Assembly: GCA_028692715.1 (NCBI GenBank)
Contig: JAQUWU010000007.1
Span: 86,506-150,505 of the forward strand
From: Paludibacter sp.
GTDB lineage: Bacteria; Bacteroidota; Bacteroidia; Bacteroidales; Paludibacteraceae
DNA length: 64,000 nt
Direction of reading: 5' to 3'
Below are positions 43,815 through 53,014 of the stretch, one piece after another (the first letter of the stretch is position 1; each line of letters starts with the position of its first letter). Position numbers and translations under genes: made by a program. The notes under the pieces were generated by a model. It saw nothing but the letters and a program-made list of their open reading frames with translations, did no database searches and was not told the DNA's origin.

Positions 43815-45008
43815 ATGTTACAGGGCAAAAAAATTATTTTAGGAATAACCGGAAGCATAGCAGCTTACAAAGCAGCTCAATTGGTTCGTTTGTTAGTAAA
43901 AGAAGGTGCTGAAGTAAAGGTGATAATGACTGAGCTGGCAAAAGAATTTATCACTCCGCTGACACTTGCCACTTTATCGAGGAATCCAATTTTGGTAGAT
44001 TTTTTTGATCCCACAAACGGTAATTGGAACAGCCACGTCGATCTAGGATTGTGGGCCGATGCCTATCTTATAGCACCAGCTACTGCCAATACCATTGGAA
44101 AAATGGCCGGCGGGATTGCCGACAATTTACTTTTAACGACTTATTTATCAGCAAAATGTCCGGTTTTCATTGCGCCTGCTATGGATCTCGATATGTTTGC
44201 ACATCCTGCTACACAACGAAATATCAAAACGCTTCAATCAATTGGGAATCTGATTATTGAACCTACAAGTGGTGAGTTGGCAAGCGGACTTGATGGTAAA
44301 GGAAGAATGGAAGAACCTGAAAATATTGTTCGTTTTCTTGATAACTTTTTTACGCCTAAATCATTATCCGGAAAAAAAATACTCATTTCTGCCGGTCCTA
44401 CATACGAAAAGATTGATCCTGTTCGTTTTGTAGGTAACTATTCTTCCGGGAAAATGGGATTTGCGTTGGCTGAAGTGTGTGCAAAACAGGGAGCCGATGT
44501 TTGTTTAATATCAGGACCTGTTCACTTAAAAACCTTTCATAGCAATATAGAACGTGTAGATGTTGAATCTGCCGAAGAGATGTACAATGAAGTTATGAAC
44601 CGTTTCTATGGCATGGATGGCGCAATTCTTTGTGCTGCTGTAGCCGATTTTAGCCCAAAAGGAACCTCCGACAATAAACTAAAACGGGGAATAGAGGATT
44701 TAGTATTAGAGCTTACGCCGACTCAGGACATAGCAGCTGCTATTGGACAAATGAAAATGGAACAACAATTTATTGTTGGATTTGCGCTGGAAACAAATGA
44801 CGAAGAAGCCAATGCACAACAGAAAATGGAACGTAAAAATTTCGATTTTATAGTGTTGAATTCTTTACAGGATGAGGGTGCCGGATTTGGTTACGACACC
44901 AATAAAATTAGTATAATTCATCGTTCAGGTACAAAAAAAACATTTGAACTAAAAAATAAAAATGAAGTAGCAGAAGACATTGTGAATGAAATTACACAAA
45001 TAATTTGA
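43815..45008 (+). CDS. coaBC: Bifunctional phosphopantothenoylcysteine decarboxylase/phosphopantothenate-cysteine ligase
   Basis: 397 residues. The N-terminal flavoprotein half (CoaC) has ILGITGSIAAYKAAQLVR, the His motif NWNSHVDLG, LIAPATANTIGKMAGG and PAMDLDMF. The C-terminal ligase half (CoaB) begins near residue 185 (ILISAGPTYEKIDPVRF) and has SSGKMG and AAVADF. It performs the second and third steps of CoA synthesis. It overlaps the start of the DUF4835 gene by one base (TGATG), indicating translational coupling. Confidence 0.96.
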   Translation: MLQGKKIILGITGSIAAYKAAQLVRLLVKEGAEVKVIMTELAKEFITPLTLATLSRNPILVDFFDPTNGNWNSHVDLGLWADAYLIAPATANTIGKMAGGIADNLLLTTYLSAKCPVFIAPAMDLDMFAHPATQRNIKTLQSIGNLIIEPTSGELASGLDGKGRMEEPENIVRFLDNFFTPKSLSGKKILISAGPTYEKIDPVRFVGNYSSGKMGFALAEVCAKQGADVCLISGPVHLKTFHSNIERVDVESAEEMYNEVMNRFYGMDGAILCAAVADFSPKGTSDNKLKRGIEDLVLELTPTQDIAAAIGQMKMEQQFIVGFALETNDEEANAQQKMERKNFDFIVLNSLQDEGAGFGYDTNKISIIHRSGTKKTFELKNKNEVAEDIVNEITQII

Positions 45009-45916
45009 TGAAAATGAAAATACTGAAGAAAATAATTTTCTTACAAATAATATTTTTCGCCGGATTTATTCAGGCACAGGAACTCAACTGTAAAATTCAA
45101 ATAAATTCCGAACAAATTCAGGGAACAAATAAATCTGTTTTCAATACACTCGAAAAATCAATGTCCGAATTCGTAAACAACCGAAAATGGACAGAAATGA
45201 CCTACGCAAATACCGAGCGGATTGAATGTACAATGAATATTATAGTAAAAAAAGTAGAAGATGATGTTTTCACTACTGAAATTCAGATTCAGTCACGTCG
45301 ACCTGTTTTTAATACTGCGTATTACACTACACTTTTCAATTATAAAGACGATAGTTATAGTTTCAATTACAAGGAATTTGATCAACTGGAATGGAATGAA
45401 AATGTAATTACCTCCAATCTGACAGCTGTTTTGGCTTACTATTCTTACATAATTATTGGTTTCGACATGGATTCATATTCACGTTTAGGCGGAACTGCCT
45501 ATTTCCAGAAAGCTGAAAGTATTGTAACTGCGGCTCAGGGTTCTAATTTAGGAGGCTGGGATGTATCGATAAAAGATCCTCACAATCGTTATGCATTAAC
45601 TAATAATTTATTGGATGAAGCCTTTAAAAAATATCGCAATTATTTTTACGAATATCATCGCATGGGATTGGACGAAATGTCGATAAATGCAAGTAACGGG
45701 CGTGCTAAAATTGCAGCAGGTTTGTCTACCTTACGCGATGCTTACAGAGCAAGACCATCATCACTGGTAATTACTACATTTTTAGATGCAAAAAATGATG
45801 AGTTGATAAATATCTTTTCAAAAGGATTAACAAAAGAAAAAACCGATGCCGTTGAAATTTTATCGGATGTAAATCCTACTTTGATATCAAAATATGAAAA
45901 GATATTAGATAATTAA
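45008..45916 (+). CDS. DUF4835-family protein (PorD-like)
   Basis: 302 residues from the ATG at 45008, which overlaps the coaBC stop; a TTG three bases earlier is less likely. A signal peptide ends FIQAQ. The mature protein starts ELNCKIQINSEQIQGTNKS and is mostly beta and helical, with FDMDSYSRLGG and AAQGSNLGGW conserved in the family. Relatives are annotated as type IX secretion component PorD in some Bacteroidota, but the role is not well established. It lies between coaBC and recN, a conserved order in the phylum. Confidence 0.87.
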   Translation: MKMKILKKIIFLQIIFFAGFIQAQELNCKIQINSEQIQGTNKSVFNTLEKSMSEFVNNRKWTEMTYANTERIECTMNIIVKKVEDDVFTTEIQIQSRRPVFNTAYYTTLFNYKDDSYSFNYKEFDQLEWNENVITSNLTAVLAYYSYIIIGFDMDSYSRLGGTAYFQKAESIVTAAQGSNLGGWDVSIKDPHNRYALTNNLLDEAFKKYRNYFYEYHRMGLDEMSINASNGRAKIAAGLSTLRDAYRARPSSLVITTFLDAKNDELINIFSKGLTKEKTDAVEILSDVNPTLISKYEKILDN

Positions 45917-45959
45917 CACTTTGTCAGTTTTCCTAAAATATTGAAATATAGTTTATAAT

Positions 45960-47621
45960 ATGCTTAAATCCCTTCATATATCCAATTACGCATTAATTTC
46001 CGAACTTGACATCAATTTTGAAGAAGGATTTTCTGTCATTACAGGAGAAACCGGTGCCGGAAAATCAATTATTCTTGGTGCACTTTCGTTGATTTTGGGA
46101 CAGCGCGCCGATTCTAAATCGATAAAAATTGATGCTGATAAATGTATTATTGAAGCAGAATTTGACATTTCAAAATATAAACACCTCGATACTTTCTTTA
46201 CCCAAAACGAATTGGATAATGAAGGAAATTCCTGTCTAATTCGCCGTGAGCTTACCAATACAGGTAAATCACGGGCATTTATCAACGATACCCCTGTCAG
46301 TCTGAATATTATTAAAGATTTGAGCAACCGTCTGATTGACATTCATTCCCAACACGAAAATCTGTTATTATCAAATACAGCGTATCAACTGGAAGTAGTG
46401 GATACAATTGCGCAAAACGCCACCTCTTATATCAGTTATCAACAATCCTATACCAATTGGAAAAAGCTTCAGCAAGAATTAAAACAATTGCAAAAGACCG
46501 CCGATAAGCAATCTTCCGATATCGATTATATACAATTTCAGTTTCAGACATTGACTGATGCTAAGCTTTTCGAAAACGAACAGGAAGAATTAGAAGTTGA
46601 ACAGGACACATTAAGTCACTCCGAGGAAATAAAATCAGAACTACTTAAAGCCTATCAATTGCTGGAAAACGAACAAATGTCACTTCCATTATTGAAAGAA
46701 AGTATAGCTGCTCTTTCACGGATAAAAAGTTACATTCCATCAGGAGATGATTGGTATGAACGCCTACAATCAGTTTTAATTGAGTTGAAAGATATTTCCG
46801 CCGAAATGATTTCGTTCGAGGAACGTGTTGAATTTAATCCGACACGATTGGAAATAGTAGAAAACCGCCTGAGTGAATTATTTACGTTGCAGAAAAAATA
46901 CAAAGTACTTACCGTTTCCGAATTAATTGCCTTACGCAATGAATTTGACAAAAAGTTGCAGCGGATTGACTCTTTTGACGAAGAATTGGAAAAGATGACG
47001 AAAGACTTGCAGAATGCTGAAAACAAATTGAGCATTGATGCAAAATTGCTGACAGAGTCGAGACTAAAGGCAGTAAAACCTATTGAGGAGTTTTTAGTGG
47101 AACAATTGACAAAATTAGGGATGCCTAATATACAATTCCAAGTGGCCATCTCTCCTCTTCATGATTTTACCGAAAACGGCATTGATGAAGTACAGTTTCT
47201 TTTCTCTGCCAATAAAAACCGACCAGTTCAACCTGTTAATCAGATTGCTTCCGGGGGTGAAGTTTCACGTTTAATGCTTGCCATAAAATCGTTAATGGCA
47301 AATAAAGCTGACTTGCCATCCATTATTTTTGATGAAATTGACACAGGAGTTTCGGGAGAAATTGCTCATCGCATGGCCGAAATAATGCAAACTATGAGTG
47401 CCGGAATGCAGGTCATTACCATAACACATTTACCACAGATTGCGGCGAAAGGAGCTCAACATTACCGGGTTTACAAAGACGAAAGTGCTGACATTACGCA
47501 AACTCATATTCAACGATTAACGTCTGCTGAACGTATAAATGAACTTGCCCAAATGCTCAGCGGCAAAAATATAACTGAAGCCGCTTTAAAAAACGCACAA
47601 GAGTTATTGGCTAATAATTAA
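45960..47621 (+). CDS. recN: DNA repair protein RecN
   Basis: 553 residues, SMC-like. N-terminal Walker A is GETGAGKSIILGAL (about 30-43). A long coiled-coil region (about 150-370) carries many Glu/Lys/Gln residues. The C-terminal ABC signature is IASGGEVSRLMLAIKSL, Walker B is IIFDEIDTGVSG and the H-loop is THLPQIAAKG. It acts in double-strand-break repair and sister-chromatid cohesion. It ends at a strong convergent terminator, closing the coaBC-DUF4835-recN unit. Confidence 0.96.
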   Translation: MLKSLHISNYALISELDINFEEGFSVITGETGAGKSIILGALSLILGQRADSKSIKIDADKCIIEAEFDISKYKHLDTFFTQNELDNEGNSCLIRRELTNTGKSRAFINDTPVSLNIIKDLSNRLIDIHSQHENLLLSNTAYQLEVVDTIAQNATSYISYQQSYTNWKKLQQELKQLQKTADKQSSDIDYIQFQFQTLTDAKLFENEQEELEVEQDTLSHSEEIKSELLKAYQLLENEQMSLPLLKESIAALSRIKSYIPSGDDWYERLQSVLIELKDISAEMISFEERVEFNPTRLEIVENRLSELFTLQKKYKVLTVSELIALRNEFDKKLQRIDSFDEELEKMTKDLQNAENKLSIDAKLLTESRLKAVKPIEEFLVEQLTKLGMPNIQFQVAISPLHDFTENGIDEVQFLFSANKNRPVQPVNQIASGGEVSRLMLAIKSLMANKADLPSIIFDEIDTGVSGEIAHRMAEIMQTMSAGMQVITITHLPQIAAKGAQHYRVYKDESADITQTHIQRLTSAERINELAQMLSGKNITEAALKNAQELLANN

Positions 47622-47660
47622 AAAAAACGGTTTCAAAATAAATTGAAACCGTTTTTTTTT
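47622..47660. terminator. Convergent terminator between recN and the LruC-domain lipoprotein
   Basis: Stem AACGGTTTCAA/TTGAAACCGTT with A-rich 5' and T-rich 3' sides, functional in both directions. Confidence 0.85.
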
Positions 47661-47674
47661 CGTAAACTAAACAA

Positions 47675-49996
47675 TTATTTAAGGTATACTAAACCAGTTG
47701 TAGGATATAAGTACCAGTCTGTATCTGTGGTTCCAGCTGAAGCAGCCCAAACTTTAAACTGAGGATAAGCTTCATATATTTTTACAGATTCAGTCGGATA
47801 TTTGAAGTCACCTACTGGCAACATAATTGCCCAAACCATATTGTTCGAATCTTTATAATTATTCGTTTCCTTTTGAACTTTACTACTTGGCTTGAATCCG
47901 GCCAAATGTACCTCATTGCGATCGTTTCCACTTGCATCTCCAACAATTATATAAAAATTCATTTTACTAATAATTACATCTTCGTTGCTTACAGGATTGG
48001 CAAAACTTACAGTAAAGGTATAGTTTTGAGTTTCAACTTTATTGGCATTGCTGAAAGTATTGATTACTACTGGCGACGACTTACCAAACAAACTGTGAAC
48101 ACTTGGAAACAATAGGATATTTGCTTCTGTCTGACCATTTTCAATGCTTCCTATTGAACCGGTAGAACTTAATGAAAGTTCACCAGAACTGATGTTATCA
48201 AATTGAAGAACCGCACTTAATTCTTTGGTTGATCCAGCTGCACGGGGCAAAATATCGAAGGACATTTCCAACACTTTATTTTCACTGTTGATGGTTTTTG
48301 TAATATTGTGAATGGTAAATACAAAGTCATTCATATCATAATCACCTAAATTAGGCCAAAGATCTTCCATAGCAAATGTATATTCATTGTTTTCAGTTAC
48401 AAGCATTGGAAACTCAGGGCTTTCAGGGCTACCACTACCATTATCTGCATTAACACCACCATTGTTACAATCGTTACCCGAAATTGATACTGTAGGTATT
48501 TCAACTATTGAGACATTGCTACCAATACTTAAATAATAATTTGAATTAGGTGTTTCGCCCGATGCCAAAGAGTATTCTAAATCACCCTGTAAACTCAACA
48601 CTTTCCATCCGGTTTTTTGGTTCAATTTTTTCACTGAAAATAATGGGTTTCCTGTTCCATCATTTTTACCGATAATAACCGCATTATAGTTAAAGATCAC
48701 TCCTTCAGTAAGTTTTCCCACTTCATCATTAATTGATACGCCAGTCATAAACATGGCGTTTCCACTCAATGTAACAGTGCTTTTATTAACATATAAATTA
48801 TTACAGGTAACAAGCGTACCGGCTGAACAATTAACCGTTGCACCACCTAATGACATATCAGTACACTCAACTTTACAGTTATTATTCAAAACACCCCCAC
48901 CATTCGACATGTCAAAATCTGAAGTTTTCATATAATGGTTATTGGTTATAACTGCAGTAACATTATCCGTTTCAATCGTTCCAGCTACTTCAAAAGTTCC
49001 TTCATTTCTGAATTTTGTGTTTGAATTCATTATATAATTTGTAGAAAACTTTATTTCTGAATTATTTACTAATTCTGAATTATTGGTTTGGGTAAGTTCG
49101 GTACCCACTAAAGTTCCATTATTTATAATTTTAGCATTAGAGCGGATTTCAAAATCATCATTAAAATAGGTATTTCCATCATTTACTAGAAAAGAACCAT
49201 TTCCAACAGAACTTACATTATTAAATATAAGTGAACCCTGTGGATGAACAGCCACAATAATTCCGGTTTGCTCAAAATCAGCTTTAGTATCAAAAGTAAC
49301 ACTTCCACCCGGAAGAACAACTAGTTTACAATTTGAAGGCATGTAAAATTTTTTCGCATTTATGATAACAGTACCTGCAACATATAATGCGGAATTGGAT
49401 TTCCAACCAAAATCGACACCTGAATTAGTAACTCCGGATGGGACGTAGTAACTAATACCATTAAGTGTTACAGAAGAACTTGTTAAGGTTGTATATGAAG
49501 CAGGCAATTCATAATCAACAGCTTTTGGATCAGGAGTTGCTACTACTTTTGCTGCTTTAACGGCTGCTACAGAAGTACTGTATGATTTAAAATTACAAGA
49601 AAAACTATCAGATCCAGAACTTAATTCTACTATTTTTACAGTTTTACGTTTTAATGGATCTGTCTGACGAATGTAAATTTGAGAAATGTGTTGTGGAATT
49701 ACCAAATTCGTTTTTAACGAACTAGTTCCTTTAGCCACACCGGCAGTCAGTAAATTTGCAACAGTGTCTGTAGAGAATGGATTACGATCAAACACTTCAA
49801 CTTTGTAATAGTATTCATCGTTATAAGTATCATTCACATTTACTTCAAGTTGAATTGCCTTTGTTGTAGAGTAAGTAAACTTTTCGTTTGCCGAAACAAC
49901 AACTTCAGGATTATCAACGTCATTATTACAGGATGTAAAAAACATTGAAAAAGTCAAAACGACTAAACCTACAAAAAAATTTGTTTTCATATTCAT
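47675..49996 (-). CDS. LruC/DUF4842-domain surface lipoprotein with a repetitive beta-solenoid-like middle
   Basis: 773 residues (a start six bases later, MKTNFF, is equally plausible). A lipoprotein signal peptide ends FFTSC. Residues about 230-400 are Asn-rich with repeated short units (NNGTLVG, NNSEIKF, NEGTFEV, NNHYM) that look like a right-handed beta-solenoid. The C-terminal 250 residues carry the LruC/DUF4842 signature DLWPNLGDYDMNDFVFTIH (a calcium-binding-like DYDMND), found in surface proteins of Bacteroidota and Leptospira. It is probably a surface-exposed adhesin or binding protein; ligand unknown. It is a monocistronic gene with terminators on both sides. Confidence 0.85.
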   Translation of the reverse strand: MNMKTNFFVGLVVLTFSMFFTSCNNDVDNPEVVVSANEKFTYSTTKAIQLEVNVNDTYNDEYYYKVEVFDRNPFSTDTVANLLTAGVAKGTSSLKTNLVIPQHISQIYIRQTDPLKRKTVKIVELSSGSDSFSCNFKSYSTSVAAVKAAKVVATPDPKAVDYELPASYTTLTSSSVTLNGISYYVPSGVTNSGVDFGWKSNSALYVAGTVIINAKKFYMPSNCKLVVLPGGSVTFDTKADFEQTGIIVAVHPQGSLIFNNVSSVGNGSFLVNDGNTYFNDDFEIRSNAKIINNGTLVGTELTQTNNSELVNNSEIKFSTNYIMNSNTKFRNEGTFEVAGTIETDNVTAVITNNHYMKTSDFDMSNGGGVLNNNCKVECTDMSLGGATVNCSAGTLVTCNNLYVNKSTVTLSGNAMFMTGVSINDEVGKLTEGVIFNYNAVIIGKNDGTGNPLFSVKKLNQKTGWKVLSLQGDLEYSLASGETPNSNYYLSIGSNVSIVEIPTVSISGNDCNNGGVNADNGSGSPESPEFPMLVTENNEYTFAMEDLWPNLGDYDMNDFVFTIHNITKTINSENKVLEMSFDILPRAAGSTKELSAVLQFDNISSGELSLSSTGSIGSIENGQTEANILLFPSVHSLFGKSSPVVINTFSNANKVETQNYTFTVSFANPVSNEDVIISKMNFYIIVGDASGNDRNEVHLAGFKPSSKVQKETNNYKDSNNMVWAIMLPVGDFKYPTESVKIYEAYPQFKVWAASAGTTDTDWYLYPTTGLVYLK

Positions 49997-50187
49997 AATA
50001 TTTAATGGATTTTATGTATTTGCCATTTAGTAATCAATATGTATGCCACCAAGCTATATCACAGATATACAGGAATTAAAGCAAATATCCCGAAAGGGAG
50101 AATTATTCATAAATGAAATCATCTATTCGAAAATGAAGAGAACAACATTTACTAATATACAATTACTGTAAAATAATTTATCGCACA

Positions 50188-50224
50188 AAAAAACCTGTTT
50201 CAAATTAAATTGAAACAGGTTTTT
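50188..50224 (-). terminator. Terminator after rplT
   Basis: Stem AAACCTGTTTCAA/TTGAAACAGGTTT with T-rich flanks; on the minus strand it ends the infC-rpmI-rplT transcript. Confidence 0.85.
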
Positions 50225-50243
50225 ATAAGAAATATTTTTTTGA

Positions 50244-50594
50244 CTAAGCGTTTTTAGCTTTCACTACGATAGCTTTAAAAGCTTCGGGGTGATTCATGGC
50301 TAAATCGGCCAATACTTTACGGTTCATTTCGATACCTGATTTGTGCAAAGCACCCATCAATTTTGAATAAGACATACCTTCCAAACGTGCAGCAGCGTTG
50401 ATACGTTGAATCCACAAAGCACGGAAGTTGCGTTTCTTGGTTTTACGATCGCGGTATGCATATTGCAACCCTTTTTCCCAGGTATTTTTGGCTACGGTCC
50501 ACACATTGCGACGACCTCCGAAATAACCTCTGGTGAGGCTTAAAATTCTTTTTCTTCTTTTACGTGAAGCAACGTGGTTTACTGATCTTGGCAT
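50244..50594 (-). CDS. rplT: 50S ribosomal protein L20
   Basis: 116 residues, starting [19 protein letters not shown] and highly basic in the N-terminal tail, with [15 protein letters not shown] conserved. L20 is needed for early 50S assembly and often represses its own operon. It follows rpmI by 99 bp, a gap that can fold into a branched hairpin (50610-50656). Confidence 0.98.
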   Translation of the reverse strand: MPRSVNHVASRKRRKRILSLTRGYFGGRRNVWTVAKNTWEKGLQYAYRDRKTKKRNFRALWIQRINAAARLEGMSYSKLMGALHKSGIEMNRKVLADLAMNHPEAFKAIVVKAKNA

Positions 50595-50609
50595 AATTAA
50601 ATGATTTGT

Positions 50610-50656
50610 GAATGTTAGCGCCGCATTTCTATGCGATCTTCAGGCTAAAAACATTC
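50610..50656 (-). promoter_or_regulatory. Structured RNA element between rpmI and rplT
   Basis: On the minus strand, outer arms GAATGT and ACATTC, an inner pair TAGC/GCTA, and an apical hairpin CGCAT-AGAA-ATGCG. It lies just upstream of the rplT start, a position suited to autogenous control by L20. This is inferred; it is not a recognised leader class. Confidence 0.35.
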
Positions 50657-50693
50657 GATTTTGGACTAAGAATGAGATTTTAAAAGTTGTTGA

Positions 50694-50891
50694 CTATTTC
50701 AAGCAAAGCATTTCTTTAACGTTAGTCAAGTCAGTCTTGCAAACAAGAGCAGTGTGAGTAAGGTTACGTTTTTGCTTTTTTGTTTTTTTAGTCAAAATGT
50801 GACTTTTAAAAGCATGTTTTCTTTTGATCTTTCCTGTTCCGGTAAGAGTGAATCTTTTTTTAGCACCGGAAATAGTTTTCATTTTTGGCAT
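50694..50891 (-). CDS. rpmI: 50S ribosomal protein L35
   Basis: 65 residues, starting [20 protein letters not shown], very basic ([20 protein letters not shown]). It lies in the normal infC-rpmI-rplT order, 41 bp after infC. Confidence 0.97.
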   Translation of the reverse strand: MPKMKTISGAKKRFTLTGTGKIKRKHAFKSHILTKKTKKQKRNLTHTALVCKTDLTNVKEMLCLK

Positions 50892-50932
50892 TGTTACTTA
50901 TAATTTAGTTGTAAAAATCCTTAGTTATGTAA

Positions 50933-51505
50933 TTACTTTGGTTTTGTAGTTACTTTGGCTTTAGGAGAAAACATCACAATCATGCGCTTTCCTTCTAACT
51001 GTGGTAACTGATCTACTTTGGCATAATCTTCCAAATCGCTGGCAAAACGTAGTAATAAAACTTCGCCCTGTTCTTTGAAAAGGATAGAACGTCCTTTAAA
51101 AAATACATATGCCTTTACTTTGCAGCCTTCTTTCAAAAATCCTATCGCATGTTTCAATTTAAAATTGTAATCATGATCATCGGTTTGCGGTCCGAAACGG
51201 ATTTCTTTCAGAATTACCTTGGCTGTTTTTGCTTTGGCTTCTTTTTCACGTTTTTTTTGGTGGTACAAAAACTTCTGATAATCAACAATTTTACAAACCG
51301 GCGGGACTGCATTTGGTGAAATTTCCACCAAATCTAATTCAAGTTGATCAGCTATGCGAATGGCTTCATCATACGAAAATACACCTTGTTCTACATTATC
51401 ACCTACCAAGCGAACTTCTTTTAACCCTTTAATCTTTTCGTTGATACGATTGGGTTGCTCTTTTATCCGACCTTGTCTGGGTCTGATGGTTAATTGTTTA
51501 GCTAT
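50933..51505 (-). CDS. infC: Translation initiation factor IF-3, apparent AUA start
   Basis: 190 residues from an ATA codon at 51505-51503 ([12 protein letters not shown]). The conserved N-domain begins NRINEKI, with [14 protein letters not shown], and the C-domain has [16 protein letters not shown] and [14 protein letters not shown]. No ATG lies in frame before the conserved region. A longer frame starts with TTG at 51568, inside the -7 box. GGGAGG at 51515-51520, nine bases before the ATA, is a strong Shine-Dalgarno site. Rare non-AUG starts of infC are known to allow self-regulation by IF-3. Confidence 0.9.
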   Translation of the reverse strand: MAKQLTIRPRQGRIKEQPNRINEKIKGLKEVRLVGDNVEQGVFSYDEAIRIADQLELDLVEISPNAVPPVCKIVDYQKFLYHQKKREKEAKAKTAKVILKEIRFGPQTDDHDYNFKLKHAIGFLKEGCKVKAYVFFKGRSILFKEQGEVLLLRFASDLEDYAKVDQLPQLEGKRMIVMFSPKAKVTTKPK

Positions 51506-51565
51506 TGTTTGTTTCCTCCCTAACTTTAAAAAAATGAATATATTTTCTTTTCTATTTTGAGCCTG

Positions 51566-51573
51566 CAAATATA
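51566..51573 (-). promoter_or_regulatory. -7 box of the infC-rpmI-rplT operon
   Basis: TATATTTG on the minus strand, giving a leader of about 50-55 nt before the ATA start. Confidence 0.5.
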
Positions 51574-51663
51574 ATACATTTATTTGAATTACTACCAGCG
51601 CAAACCAAATAATTCAGATATAATTGCAATTTATTTCGACATAATCATCAATAAATCTGTTTA

Positions 51664-52806
51664 TTATTGCTGTTTTTTCAATAAATAAACCTCTAACCTA
51701 TTCATAGCTTTTTCAATATTCTCAATTGAATTTGCATAAGAGAACCGGATAAATCCTTCGCCTCCTGTCCCAAAGTCTACACCGGGAGTAATTCCTACAT
51801 GTGCATTTTCCAACACATCAAAGGCAAATTTATAGGAATCATTGGTAAACATACGCGCATCGCAAAACACATAAAAAGCACCCTGAGGTTCAGTATGAAT
51901 AATAAATCCCATTTTTTTCAATCGCTCAATAATATATATACGACGTTGATTGTAAATTGAATGCATTCTGTCAACATCAGCACTTGCCTCATTAATTGCA
52001 GCAATTCCGGCTTTTTGGGCTGTACTAGGTGCACAGATAAATAAGTTCTGTTGCATAATTTGCAACAAACGCATAAATTGCTTTGGAGCTATCACATAAC
52101 CCAGTCGCAATCCAGTCATAGCAAATCGTTTCGAAAAACCGCTTACCACAAAAGCATTGTCTGTAAATTCAAGAATTGACCTTGCTTTTCCTTCATAAAC
52201 TAATCCGTGATAAATTTCATCGGAAATAATTGGCACATCAAGTGCCGCCAACTCTTTATAAACCTGATCATTTACGAGCGTTCCGGTCGGATTCATAGGT
52301 GAATTGACAAATATAGCACGTGTTTTATTTGTTATTTTTTTCTTAATTTCTTCAATGTCATATTGAAAATCGCATTCGGCCTGTAATGCTACAAAAACAG
52401 GCTCAGCCTGGCAAGCCAATGCAAAGTTTTTATAACATGGATAACCGGGATTAGACATAATTACTTCATCGCCAGACTCACAAAGCAACATCAAAGTCAT
52501 TAAAATAGCTGGTGATGAGCCTGAAGTAACCAAAATGCATTCTGGGTCAACAACTACATTGTACTCTTTTTTGTAAAATTTACTGATTGCTTGACGCAAC
52601 ACAGGATCGCCTAAGGAATGAGTATAATGTGTATTTCCATTCTTCAATGCATCAATCGAAGCATTAGTAATACATTCAGGCATATCAAAATCTGGTTCAC
52701 CCACTTCAAGGTGAATAATATCAATTCCTTTACTTTGCAGTTCGTTAGCTCGTTCCAACACATCCATTACAATAAATGGAGTCATTCTATCGATAGTCTT
52801 ATTCAT
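51664..52806 (-). CDS. Class I/II PLP-dependent aminotransferase
   Basis: 380 residues from the ATG at 52806 (MNKTIDRMTPF). A frame from TTG 52833 starts inside the -7 box and is rejected. Family marks: HLEVGEPDFDMP, the phosphate loop SGSSPAILMT, NPGYPCY, SPMNPTG, SDEIYHGLVY (cofactor Asp and Tyr) and the PLP lysine in SGFSKRFAMTGLRLGY, then FIRFSYANS. It is an aspartate-type aminotransferase; the substrate amino acid is not predictable. It stands alone, divergent from rplY. Confidence 0.9.
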   Translation of the reverse strand: MNKTIDRMTPFIVMDVLERANELQSKGIDIIHLEVGEPDFDMPECITNASIDALKNGNTHYTHSLGDPVLRQAISKFYKKEYNVVVDPECILVTSGSSPAILMTLMLLCESGDEVIMSNPGYPCYKNFALACQAEPVFVALQAECDFQYDIEEIKKKITNKTRAIFVNSPMNPTGTLVNDQVYKELAALDVPIISDEIYHGLVYEGKARSILEFTDNAFVVSGFSKRFAMTGLRLGYVIAPKQFMRLLQIMQQNLFICAPSTAQKAGIAAINEASADVDRMHSIYNQRRIYIIERLKKMGFIIHTEPQGAFYVFCDARMFTNDSYKFAFDVLENAHVGITPGVDFGTGGEGFIRFSYANSIENIEKAMNRLEVYLLKKQQ

Positions 52807-52830
52807 TTTCACAAAGAATTTATTCTTTGG

Positions 52831-52838
52831 CAAAAGTA
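52831..52838 (-). promoter_or_regulatory. -7 box of the aminotransferase gene
   Basis: TACTTTTG on the minus strand, about 24 bp upstream of the chosen ATG. Confidence 0.5.
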
Positions 52839-52908
52839 CTTAATTTTCAAATAGCAATAATCAATTTTCATATACAATTAAGATATTGCACATTTCCAAA
52901 AATATAAC

Positions 52909-52916
52909 TACCTTTG
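52909..52916 (+). promoter_or_regulatory. -7 box of rplY
   Basis: TACCTTTG with ATTG (52885-52888) 20 bp upstream, about 98 bp before the rplY ATG. Confidence 0.45.
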
Positions 52917-53014
52917 TTCCACTTTTTTGCGAAAGAAAGTGTGATGGGAAATTAAGCGACTAATCACTTAATAATAAAACGCTTAAATTTTGAGTAACAC
53001 AATAAAAACAACAA

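Noticed and set aside
51506-51568. N-terminal extension of IF-3 from a TTG
   Set aside because: The TTG lies inside the -7 promoter box and a better Shine-Dalgarno site precedes the internal ATA.
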